Assembly (NCBI GenBank): GCA_018269055.1 | Contig: JAFDVI010000017.1 | Location: 1-64,000 of the forward strand | Reading direction: 5' to 3' | Origin: Acidobacteriota bacterium | GTDB lineage: Bacteria; Acidobacteriota; Blastocatellia; RBC074 | Length of the DNA stretch: 64,000 nucleotides | Part shown: in pieces, positions 56,783 to 64,000 of the stretch | How positions within the stretch are numbered: position 1 is the stretch's first letter | Layout of the letters: each line of letters starts with the position of its first letter | Notes under the pieces: model-generated | Seen by the model: the letters and a program-made list of their open reading frames with translations, nothing else | The model's database searches: none | Told to the model about the DNA's origin: nothing | Made by a program: the position numbers and the translations under genes

Positions 56783-58684
56783 CTACTTCGACGTTTTCGC
56801 CATCGCCGCCGCGCCGCCCGGTTTGACCAGCAAATACCCCTGCATCTCCTGGTGCAGCGCCGAACAGAAGTTCGTGCAGTAATAAGGGAAGACGCCGGGT
56901 TTGTCCGCCACGAACTCAATCGTCTTGGTTTCGCCTGGGTCAACCACCACGTTGATGTTGTATTCGCCCAGGCCGAAGCCGTGCAATTCGTCGGTCGTCT
57001 GTTCAATGTTGGTGACGTAAATCGTCACCTTATCGCCCTGATTGACCTCAATCTTGTTCGGTTCGAAGCTGCTGCGGACAGCCACCACTTTAACCGTCAC
57101 GTTGTTGCCATTGCGCTCGACCTTGGCGTCTTTGACATCCCAAATCGCGTTCGGGTTCTTGTTTGATTCTTTGGCGTAGACCTCGATGGGTTTGAGCTTG
57201 TCGGCTTTGATCATCTGCGCGTAATGCGGTTCCGGCTCGGTGAAGGCGTCGTAGATCAGTTTCATCTTCTCGCCGCCGATGTTGATGAGTTGCGAGCTTT
57301 CGGGTTGCGACGGGCCAACGCTCAGATGACGTCCGTGCGAAAGCTTGTTGAGCGCGATCAGGTATTTCCCCGCCGGGTGCATCGTGTCGCCTTCGGCAGT
57401 GCAAAGGTGGCCGATGTTGTAACTGACCGGAATCTTGTCGGCGACTTCCCAACTGCCGAGTTTCCATTTGGCCACGGCGCTTTCGACAAACAGGCTGGTG
57501 TAGGCATACCCATCGGCGTCGAACTGCGTGTGCAGCGGGCCTAATCCGACATTGACTTCGGCATCTTTGACCTTGTCGTAATTCAACACGGGGATGCCGT
57601 CTTCGTTGCCGCTGAAGTCTTTGTTTTGAATTGCGGTCAACATCTTCTCGACATTGTAGGCGGTGGTGATGGATTGAAGCTTGCCGCTGCCGATGAAGTA
57701 TTTGCCGTCGGGGCTGACGTCAACGCCGTGTGGCGATTTGCTGCAGGGGATCAGGTAGATGATGCCCTCGACTTTCTTCGGATCAATCACCTTGACGCCG
57801 CCGAGGGTGTCGGCCTTGCCGTCGGCGACTGCTTTTTCGGCGGCTTTCCAGTTGACAGCGGCGATATAGTCGCGGTCTTTCTGCGTCGAAGTCACTTCAA
57901 GTTTGCCGATCGCGCGCTCGGTGTTGTATGAAGTCCAGAAAGCCCAACCTTCGCTCGGCCCTTTGCCCGCGTCGCCCAGGTCCCAGTTGAAAGGCGGCGT
58001 GAGGACCTGGAAGCCGACGCTCATCTCGCCCGACTGCGGATCAACTTTGATTCCCGAAACCACGCCATTGTATTTGGTGGCGTAGTCTTCAATCGGCGCA
58101 TAGCTTCCTTTCGGCAGTGGAACTGAAAAACGTGACGCCGCCAAAATGTATTCCGTGTTCGGCGTCGCAAACGAACCGCCGTGAAACCCCGAAACGTTCG
58201 GGACGGGGCCGAGAATCTGTTTGGTTTTGAAGTCGCGCAGGTCAATGCGCGCGATGCGGTTGTTGGCGTTGTCGTTGACGAAGAGCCAGCGCCCGTCGTA
58301 ATCGCCTTTGGTTTCGCTGATCGCCGGGTGATGCACGTCGCCCCAGGTGTAAGCGCCGAGCATCTTCTTCGACTCGGCATCGAAGCCGTAGCCCGTCGCC
58401 GGATAAGGCGCGAAGACTGGAATCGTAGAGATGTGGCGCATCGAAGGCACGCCCGCAATATAAACATTGCCGGAGTGCCCGCCCGAATAAAACAAGTAGT
58501 ATTCGTCGGTGTCGCCGGGGGCGACGTAAGTTGAAGTGGCGGCTTCGGCAGTTCCGCCAACTTCGGCCACGGAAGGCGCGCGCCCGCAATTGACCACCGT
58601 CAGCGAGAGGATCAGGGTGAAGAGGACGCCGGCGCCAAACCACGCCAGTTTTGATTTGCCGTATTTTTCAATGTATGCGTTCAT
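56783..58684 (-). CDS. nosZ: Nitrous oxide reductase, clade II type
   Basis: A 633-residue enzyme that reduces N2O to N2. Its signal (WFGAGVLFTLILSLTVV) has no twin arginine, so export is by Sec, the mark of clade II; a Cys at residue 33 could be lipid-modified but the box is weak. The beta-propeller with CuZ ligands includes GDVHHPAISE and further His in later blades (SPHGVDVSPDG and LHTQFDADG). The C-terminal cupredoxin has CuA ligands CTNFCSALHQEM (C603, C607, H611, M614). GGAGGAG supports the ATG at 58684. Confidence 0.96.
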   Translation of the reverse strand: MNAYIEKYGKSKLAWFGAGVLFTLILSLTVVNCGRAPSVAEVGGTAEAATSTYVAPGDTDEYYLFYSGGHSGNVYIAGVPSMRHISTIPVFAPYPATGYGFDAESKKMLGAYTWGDVHHPAISETKGDYDGRWLFVNDNANNRIARIDLRDFKTKQILGPVPNVSGFHGGSFATPNTEYILAASRFSVPLPKGSYAPIEDYATKYNGVVSGIKVDPQSGEMSVGFQVLTPPFNWDLGDAGKGPSEGWAFWTSYNTERAIGKLEVTSTQKDRDYIAAVNWKAAEKAVADGKADTLGGVKVIDPKKVEGIIYLIPCSKSPHGVDVSPDGKYFIGSGKLQSITTAYNVEKMLTAIQNKDFSGNEDGIPVLNYDKVKDAEVNVGLGPLHTQFDADGYAYTSLFVESAVAKWKLGSWEVADKIPVSYNIGHLCTAEGDTMHPAGKYLIALNKLSHGRHLSVGPSQPESSQLINIGGEKMKLIYDAFTEPEPHYAQMIKADKLKPIEVYAKESNKNPNAIWDVKDAKVERNGNNVTVKVVAVRSSFEPNKIEVNQGDKVTIYVTNIEQTTDELHGFGLGEYNINVVVDPGETKTIEFVADKPGVFPYYCTNFCSALHQEMQGYLLVKPGGAAAMAKTSK

Positions 58685-58707
58685 AAAAGCTCCTCCTTTT
58701 TTGAGGA

Positions 58708-59130
58708 TCATTGTTTAAGCTGAGACTGCGGCTCCAGCTTTCGTTGATAAGCGATCTTCAATAGCCTTATCGCTTCCTGTTTTTCCGCTTCCGCGAGCGG
58801 AGTTCTTGTCCCCAGCACGATGCTCATCGTGCCGCTGGGATGGTGTAAAAACTCTTCGAGCGATTTGCCGAAGCGACGCTCGGTATCAACCGCGGCTTCG
58901 GATAAATCCGGGCCGAACTTCGCGGCACTGATGCCGAAGGCGCGGATCGAATGACAGGCGATGCAATCCTTCCGGACAAAGAAAGCGCCTTCGCCTGCAA
59001 GCCATTGGCGACGCTGCTCCGCTGCCCTGTCAGGCGCGCCAGACGATTTGCCAAAACCCGCTGAGACCAGCGCCAGCAGCGCGATGCTGAGCGCGGCAAT
59101 AACGACCAACTGCACTGCGTGTGATTTCAT
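58708..59130 (-). CDS. Monohaem cytochrome c in the nos cluster
   Basis: A 140-residue exported cytochrome c with signal VVIAALSIALLALVSAG and one haem site CIACHSI. The C-terminal tail with EEFLHHPSGTMSIVLG contains a likely distal Met. The same domain appears at the C-terminus of the pentahaem protein next to it, which points to duplication. It would carry electrons to NosZ. Confidence 0.88.
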   Translation of the reverse strand: MKSHAVQLVVIAALSIALLALVSAGFGKSSGAPDRAAEQRRQWLAGEGAFFVRKDCIACHSIRAFGISAAKFGPDLSEAAVDTERRFGKSLEEFLHHPSGTMSIVLGTRTPLAEAEKQEAIRLLKIAYQRKLEPQSQLKQ

Positions 59131-59191
59131 AGTGAGTAAATTTCCCTTGTTAGCTTCTCAAATGAAGCAAGCGGCGAGCCGCCCCCACAAT

Positions 59192-60403
59192 TCACTTCTT
59201 CGGCTCTGCCTTTTGTTCAGCTTTTGCCGGTTGAGCCTGTTGTTCCTGTTTGCGCTGGTTGGCGATCTTCAACTTCCCGATGACTTCTTGTTTTTCGGCG
59301 TCGGTCAATTGAATTTGCGTCGAGAGCACGACGGCCATCGTCCCTGTTGGTGCGCGCAGAAAGTCTTCGAGCGTGCGACCGAAACGGCTCTGCACGTCGG
59401 TGACGGCGTCCGAAAGGTCTGGGCCGATCTTGGCCGCCGAATCAATGCCGAGCGAGGTGACCGAATGGCAGATGAAGCAGCCCTTCTTGACGAAGAGCGC
59501 GCCCTCGCCTTCCATCATTTGTTTTTCTTTGGCGATTTCTTCCGGCGTTGGGCGATCAACGATCTGCGCGCCGGGAATGAAGCGCGCCGGCAAATCGGTC
59601 CGCCTCCAGCTCAGCACCAGCAACGAGAGCGCCTGCGCCTCGCGCGTCGAAAAGTTGAAGTTCGGCATCACGGTGTCGGGCGAGACCGATTTCGGGTTTT
59701 GGAAATGCGCCACGTGCCAGGCGAAGGCGGACTTCTTGCCCGCGATGCGCCCGTAGTCGTACTGCTCAGGCGATTTATCGCCTACGTTCGTTAGGTCAGG
59801 GCCGATCACGCCCCCTCGCCCGTTGATCTGATGGCAGGCGCGGCAGTTCTTTTCATGAACGAGTTGTTTGGCCAGGTTGATGAAGTCCGCGCCCCTGGTC
59901 TCGCGCTCGTAGCGGTGGCAGGCGTTGCAGTTGACCTGCATCATCGCCTTCTTGTCTTTGACCAGGTAAGTGTCGGTCAACCGTTTGCCGAGCAGCGGCT
60001 CTTCCCAAAACTCTGCGAAACCGTGCGCTGCATTCTTATCCGTCGCGTAGCCTTGTCCGCCATGGCAGGCCGTGCAGCCGAATTGATTGAGCGGGTGTTT
60101 TTCCAGAATTTCTTTCGGGTGCGATTTGAAAGGATTCGGCGCGCTGTCCAGACCCTTCCACTCCAGACCCTGATGGCAGGTCGTGCAGCGGTCAACACGG
60201 TTCAGGTCTTTGGCCCAAATCTGCTGCAACCCCTCAGGCAATTGCGCCGCGCGGGCCGCGCCGAACCTCTTCGCCACCAGATCGTGAAATTGCGATTGGT
60301 AGCCTTTCCATTCCGGCACGTAGTTGTCCCAGTACAGAAACCCCGTCACCACCAGCACTACCGCGCCGAGCAAAAAAATTTTGAATGCATCTTTGGTGAA
60401 CAC
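59192..60403 (-). CDS. Pentahaem cytochrome c in the nos cluster
   Basis: A 403-residue membrane-anchored cytochrome with an N-terminal helix (IFLLGAVVLVVTGFLYW). Five haem sites: CTTCH, CTACH, CNACH, CRACH and CFICH. The last domain (GALFVKKGCFICHSV ... PTGTMAVVLS) resembles the whole monohaem protein downstream. The start is a GTG at 60403 with AAGGGA in place. It probably takes electrons from the cytochrome b/Rieske pair to NosZ. Confidence 0.9.
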   Translation of the reverse strand: MFTKDAFKIFLLGAVVLVVTGFLYWDNYVPEWKGYQSQFHDLVAKRFGAARAAQLPEGLQQIWAKDLNRVDRCTTCHQGLEWKGLDSAPNPFKSHPKEILEKHPLNQFGCTACHGGQGYATDKNAAHGFAEFWEEPLLGKRLTDTYLVKDKKAMMQVNCNACHRYERETRGADFINLAKQLVHEKNCRACHQINGRGGVIGPDLTNVGDKSPEQYDYGRIAGKKSAFAWHVAHFQNPKSVSPDTVMPNFNFSTREAQALSLLVLSWRRTDLPARFIPGAQIVDRPTPEEIAKEKQMMEGEGALFVKKGCFICHSVTSLGIDSAAKIGPDLSDAVTDVQSRFGRTLEDFLRAPTGTMAVVLSTQIQLTDAEKQEVIGKLKIANQRKQEQQAQPAKAEQKAEPKK

Positions 60404-60426
60404 GACTTTCCCTTTTCAAAATTCAT

Positions 60427-60495
60427 CTACGAAGTCACACGAAGAAACACGAAAGAACTTTGAATAACTTTGTCTACCTTCGTGTGGCTTTGTGG
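60427..60495. repeat. Interspersed inverted repeat, CACGAAG family, copy 2
   Basis: CTACGAAGTCACACGAAGAA on the left pairs with TTCGTGTGGCTTTGTGG on the right, in the spacer between cytochrome b and the pentahaem gene. Same family as 27035-27100. Confidence 0.78.
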
Positions 60496-60508
60496 ATGAC
60501 GTTCGCTC

Positions 60509-61825
60509 TTAAAACTTCTTTGGCATCTCCGGCCAGTGCTCCCACGGCCAGTAGAAATGCCAGTACGGCCCGCGCAGGAACGTGCCAACGACGGTCAATA
60601 CAAGGATGAAGAGCACGACCAGCAGAAAAACGAGGTTCTGCCGCCGCCGCTCCATAGCGAACCAGACGCCGACCGCGCGCACAGACGATTTATCGAAGTA
60701 CGGCCAAGCAATGGCCGCCGCCACCAGAATACCCGGCACGATGATGCCGCCGATCAAAGCGCCGTTGATCGTAAAGCCGCCGATGCTGAAGGTCGTGATC
60801 GTCACCAATTCCTGCAGCCAGAGAAAGTACCACGGCGCTTTTGCCGGATTGGGCGTGATTGCCGGGTTGGCCGCTTCTTCCAGTGGCGCGTGCGCGATCA
60901 ACGTCAGGATGGAAGCGACCGCCAGCGTCGCCAATGTCACCACCAGCAACCGCCGCGTCAGGTTGGGTGACGATCTGACCGTATGTTTGTCTTCATCCAC
61001 CAGCGAAGTTTTGACGTGAACCGTCGTCCCACTGGTGATGCCGAGCAGCGAATAAGTTTTGCTGGGGATCGGCACTGCTTCTTCTTTTTTCTGACCCAGC
61101 GATTCTTTGTCCACGCAGGCCAGGCCGCCGTCTTTGCGCACGCGCCACATGTGATAAGAAAACAGCACCAGCACCACGAGCGGCAGGAAGAAGCAATGCA
61201 GCACGTAGAAGCGAATCAGCGTGTTCTGTTCGATCGTGTTGCCGCCGAGTAGAATGAAGCGCATCCATTCGCCCGCGACCGGCGCGGCTTTGGCAATGTT
61301 CGTGCCGACCGTGATCGCCCAATAAGCCAGTTGATCCCACGGCAACAGATAACCCGTGAACGAAAGAAACAGCGTCACCAAAAGCAGAGCCACGCCGACA
61401 ATCCAATTGAGCGGGCGATTCTGATTGGTCGCCGTGCCGTTTCGGTAAGCGGCGGTCAGAAAGACTCTAACCATGTGCATAAAAACCACTGCCACCATCA
61501 GGTGCGCCGAAATGCGATGCAGCCCGCGCAGAAACCAGCCGAATGAAACCGCATACTCAAGGTCTTTCACCGACAGGTAAGCGCGCTCGACCGACGGCAC
61601 GTACAAAAACATCAACACCGTGCCCGTGACGGTCAGAATCAAAAACAGCATCGCCGAGACCGTGCCCAGCCAAAACGAATAGCCCCACGATAAACTCTCG
61701 CGCGAGACTTTGGCCGGAAACCAGTGCAGCAGAAAATTTCTGACCACTGAATCGCCAGCCTCGCGGGCGCTCGCCGGAAGCCACGTCCAGACAGCCTTTT
61801 CCCAAATTGATCTTTTCGCTTGCAT
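60509..61825 (-). CDS. Cytochrome b of the nos-linked bc-type complex
   Basis: A 438-residue cytochrome b with N- and C-parts fused. His ligands in LHRISAHLMVAVVFMHMVRV and RFYVLHCFFLPLVVLVLFSYH; GYLLPWDQ; the Qo-site PEWY is replaced by APWYF. The N-terminal ca. 35 residues are hydrophilic. It would oxidise quinol and pass electrons to the Rieske protein and the cytochromes c. AAAGGAAAG supports the start. Confidence 0.92.
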   Translation of the reverse strand: MQAKRSIWEKAVWTWLPASAREAGDSVVRNFLLHWFPAKVSRESLSWGYSFWLGTVSAMLFLILTVTGTVLMFLYVPSVERAYLSVKDLEYAVSFGWFLRGLHRISAHLMVAVVFMHMVRVFLTAAYRNGTATNQNRPLNWIVGVALLLVTLFLSFTGYLLPWDQLAYWAITVGTNIAKAAPVAGEWMRFILLGGNTIEQNTLIRFYVLHCFFLPLVVLVLFSYHMWRVRKDGGLACVDKESLGQKKEEAVPIPSKTYSLLGITSGTTVHVKTSLVDEDKHTVRSSPNLTRRLLVVTLATLAVASILTLIAHAPLEEAANPAITPNPAKAPWYFLWLQELVTITTFSIGGFTINGALIGGIIVPGILVAAAIAWPYFDKSSVRAVGVWFAMERRRQNLVFLLVVLFILVLTVVGTFLRGPYWHFYWPWEHWPEMPKKF

Positions 61826-61842
61826 AAGCTTTCCTTTGAGAT

Positions 61843-61909
61843 TCGTAGTATCGCCCTTCAGGCGGAATGCTCCGGCTGGCGCGGCTTCCGCACGAAGGCG
61901 GTACTACGA
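61843..61909. repeat. Palindromic element C, intergenic
   Basis: Arms TCGTAGTATCGCCCTTCAGG (61843-61862) and CCGCACGAAGGCGGTACTACGA (61888-61909) are imperfect reverse complements, between the Rieske and cytochrome b genes. A frame on the minus strand would again read VVPPS, but with a Cys in place of the Gly and no start. Confidence 0.8.
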
Positions 61910-61910
61910 T

Positions 61911-62522
61911 CTAAACGGTCAGTCTGAAGTTCTGATCCACAACCTGCGCCATATCCACGATGATCTGGCCGTCATCGGGCGAGACTTCGAGCTTGAAGTA
62001 ATCAAGCGGGCGCGGCGCTGGCCCCGCGTAATTCGTGCCGTCGCCGTAATACTTCGAGCCGTGGCAAGGGCAGTGGAATTCGTATTGCTCTTCAAATTCG
62101 CGCTGGCGCGTTTTGACTTTCTTCGGCTGGTTGAGCTTCTGCATCTTCACGGTGCAACCCAGGTGCGTGCAGGCAGCCGAGACGGCGTAGAAGGTGCTGC
62201 GCTCCTTAAAGACGAACAGCCGCCTTTCTTCCAGAAATTTGCCGCCTTCGCCGAATTGATCGGGCGTGCCGACTTTGAACTTTTGCGGCTCCTCATACAG
62301 CACGTTGGGTTTGAGCGCGCGCAGGTAAGCCAGCGCCTGCCCGGCCAACCCGACCAGTGTCGCGCCCACCCCGAGCCGCGCCAGGAAGGACCGCCGCGAA
62401 GTTTTGCGGGCGGGCGCGTCAGCATCTCCGGCCAGTATCTCCGCTTTGATTCTTTCAAGCTTCGCTTGTTCGGACTCGCCCTTTGATTTGAACCTATCGA
62501 ACCAAGACTTCATGCTCTTCAT
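61911..62522 (-). CDS. Rieske iron-sulfur protein, Tat-exported
   Basis: A 203-residue Rieske protein with a Tat signal (KTSRRSFLARLGVGATLVG). Cluster motifs CTHLGC and CPCHGS are complete; GPAPRPLDYFK is the Pro loop. The ATG at 62522 with GGAGG in place is preferred over the Met three codons later. The ORF overlaps the upstream flavoprotein gene by 29 bp. It pairs with the cytochrome b to feed NosZ. Confidence 0.93.
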   Translation of the reverse strand: MKSMKSWFDRFKSKGESEQAKLERIKAEILAGDADAPARKTSRRSFLARLGVGATLVGLAGQALAYLRALKPNVLYEEPQKFKVGTPDQFGEGGKFLEERRLFVFKERSTFYAVSAACTHLGCTVKMQKLNQPKKVKTRQREFEEQYEFHCPCHGSKYYGDGTNYAGPAPRPLDYFKLEVSPDDGQIIVDMAQVVDQNFRLTV

Positions 62523-64000
62523 AGTAGAAGACCTCCATCGTCATCGCGTCCGTCGGGCAGCGAATGGCGCACAATCCGCAACGGATGCACTTCTCATCGT
62601 CTTTGAGCATTGCCGAAAGCGGCAGCCCCAACTGACAGCCAGACGCTTCGGCAATTTGATTGACTACGTCCGGCGCCAAATCCAGTTCTTCGACCGGAAC
62701 CAGCTTCAGGCAGTATTCCGGGCACACGTCGACGCAGCGGTTGCACATCACACAAAGCTGCGGATCGTAGATCGTTTGAATGTGGCAGGAGAGGCAGCGT
62801 TCGGCTTGCCGTCGCGCTTCGGCCTCGTCGTAACCGGTTTCGACTTCCGAGATGCCCGTGCGCCGGTCGAGAGAGATGGTCGGCGGCACTGTGCGCTCGC
62901 ACTTCTCGTAATCCTCGGGCATTCGATAAGTGCGCGTCGGCAGCCGCTCAATGTCCAGATTGAAGACCTGCGCTCGCGCGTCGAAACCACGCAGGTAGTC
63001 GTCAATCGAGAGCGCCGCGCGTTTGCCGTTAGCCACGGCTTCGATCAAGTTGCGCGGCCCGAAAGCCACGTCGCCGCCCGCGAACAAGCCTGGAGCGGAA
63101 GTCGCGAGCGTCGCGGGATCAACCTGAATCGTACCCTGCGGCGTCAATTCGACTTTGTCTTCGGACTTGAGGAATGACAGGTCGGCTTGTTGGCCGATGG
63201 CCAGGATGACAGAGTCGGCGGCAAAAGTTTCGCTGAAGTCGAGATCGTATTCGGGATTAAAACGCCCGTTTTCATCGTAGGTGCGTTTGACGCCGATGAA
63301 TTCAACCCCGGTGAGTTTGCCATTGCCGCCTACGAAACGTTTCGCGCCGCGTTGCGGGTGGAATTTGACGCCTTCTTTCTTCGCCTCTTCGAACTCTTCC
63401 TTGCCTTGCGTGGTGCGCATGACGGGCATTTCCTCGAAGGATTCCAGGCTGGCCATATGGACTTCGGTCGCGCCCGCGCGCAAGGCGGCGCGCGCCACGT
63501 CAATCGCGGTGTGAACTTCCCCGGCAGGAGCCTCGCCGTTTTGCTCCTCAAGCCCAGCGCGCAAAGCCATGCGCGCCGCGTCGAAGGCGACGAAGCCTCC
63601 GCCAATGACCAGAACCTTCTTGCCCAGATTGACGCGGTAGCCGTTGTTGATGTTGATGAGGTAATCAACCGCTTTGATGACGCCGTCCAGATCAGCGCCT
63701 TCGATTTTCATCTCGCGGCCTTTCTGCACGCCGACGCTCAGGAAAATGGCCTCGTAACCTTGGGCGCGAAGCTCGGCTACGCCGAAGTCTTCGGTCACCG
63801 GCGAGCGGTAGCGGATTTCCACGCCGAGCTGTTCGATCTTCTCCACCTCTTTATCAATCACGGCGCGCGGCAGACGGAATTCGGGAATGCCGTGAACCAT
63901 CATCCCGCCCGCTTGTTCCGACGCCTCGAAGATTGTGACCTTGTAGCCCATTAGCGCCAGATCGTGCGCGGCGGCTAGTCCCGCTGGGCCCGCCCCTATG
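62494..64000 (-). CDS. GltD-like NAD(P)H oxidoreductase with two [4Fe-4S] clusters (5' end beyond the window)
   Basis: A partial gene: the open frame continues past the right edge, so the start is not in the window. The N-terminal FAD motif IGAGPAGLAAAHDLALMG lies before the first Met seen (at 63951), so that Met is not the start. A second Rossmann motif VIGGGFVAFDAARMALR binds NAD(P). The C-terminal region holds CLSC, CVMCNRCVDVCP and CIRCGLCAIRCP, two [4Fe-4S] sites. In the glutamate synthase small-subunit family, but no large subunit is seen; in nos clusters such proteins may supply electrons. The stop overlaps the Rieske gene. Confidence 0.87.
   Translation of the reverse strand, partial: IGAGPAGLAAAHDLALMGYKVTIFEASEQAGGMMVHGIPEFRLPRAVIDKEVEKIEQLGVEIRYRSPVTEDFGVAELRAQGYEAIFLSVGVQKGREMKIEGADLDGVIKAVDYLININNGYRVNLGKKVLVIGGGFVAFDAARMALRAGLEEQNGEAPAGEVHTAIDVARAALRAGATEVHMASLESFEEMPVMRTTQGKEEFEEAKKEGVKFHPQRGAKRFVGGNGKLTGVEFIGVKRTYDENGRFNPEYDLDFSETFAADSVILAIGQQADLSFLKSEDKVELTPQGTIQVDPATLATSAPGLFAGGDVAFGPRNLIEAVANGKRAALSIDDYLRGFDARAQVFNLDIERLPTRTYRMPEDYEKCERTVPPTISLDRRTGISEVETGYDEAEARRQAERCLSCHIQTIYDPQLCVMCNRCVDVCPEYCLKLVPVEELDLAPDVVNQIAEASGCQLGLPLSAMLKDDEKCIRCGLCAIRCPTDAMTMEVFYYEEHEVLVR

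Noticed and set aside
1..64000. tRNA genes, rRNA, CRISPR arrays, transposases
   Set aside because: None was seen by eye: no TpsiC-like cloverleaf, no spaced repeats and no DDE or HUH motif. A tRNAscan-SE or CRISPR search would settle it.

Overview
The window reads as chromosomal DNA from an Acidobacteriota-type bacterium, most likely of the Blastocatellia kind (inference). The clues are a C-terminal domain of the TIGR03437 family on a HAF-repeat exoprotein, heptanucleotide tandem repeats, interspersed palindromic elements, and a gene content of periplasmic c-type cytochromes, NosZ of clade II type and PASTA proteins. Only protein-coding genes were found: no rRNA, tRNA or CRISPR array and no transposase. 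One gene, at the right edge, runs out of the window.

Layout. 1-7.8 kb: meaB GTPase, a DUF4126 membrane protein, then a minus-strand run asnB, GT4 glycosyltransferase, a six-PASTA membrane protein and a coupled unknown protein. 7.9-11.4 kb: a diheme cytochrome, a membrane-anchored unknown and a three-domain persulfide dioxygenase-rhodanese protein. 11.8-22.2 kb: an eleven-gene plus-strand [NiFe]-hydrogenase operon (hyaABCD, a HupH domain protein, hypABFCDE) with the six-cysteine signature of O2-tolerant group 1d enzymes. 22.3-32.7 kb: minus-strand YHS and DUF2231 proteins and a tripartite RND efflux system, preceded by a HAF/TIGR03437 protein and a heptaheme cytochrome. 32.8-36 kb: a divergent sulfide-type cluster (DUF2892, a 29-residue membrane peptide, DUF302 | sulfide:quinone-oxidoreductase-like flavoprotein, a 48-residue protein, Dps). 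36.3-40.8 kb: an operon that mixes two CydA-superfamily membrane proteins (one with a fused cytochrome c) with a Rieske protein, a cytochrome b and an ArsR regulator. 40.9-50.8 kb: a porin and a tight nine-gene operon built round a NasC/NarB-type molybdoenzyme, ending in narK and a clear terminator. 51.1-64 kb: a clade II-type nitrous oxide reductase cluster with its own Rieske/cytochrome b, two c-type cytochromes and a GltD-like flavoprotein.

Together the genes describe a facultatively respiring cell that can take electrons from H2 and probably sulfide, pass them to quinone and bc-type complexes, and use O2, nitrate and N2O as acceptors. No nitrite or nitric oxide reductase is visible, so denitrification looks split. 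The least ordinary items are the CydA-like/bc hybrid operon, the nine-gene nitrate-type operon, and repeats (palindromes and heptamers) that are read in frame inside enzyme genes such as the RND pump, nosL, hypF and nosD.
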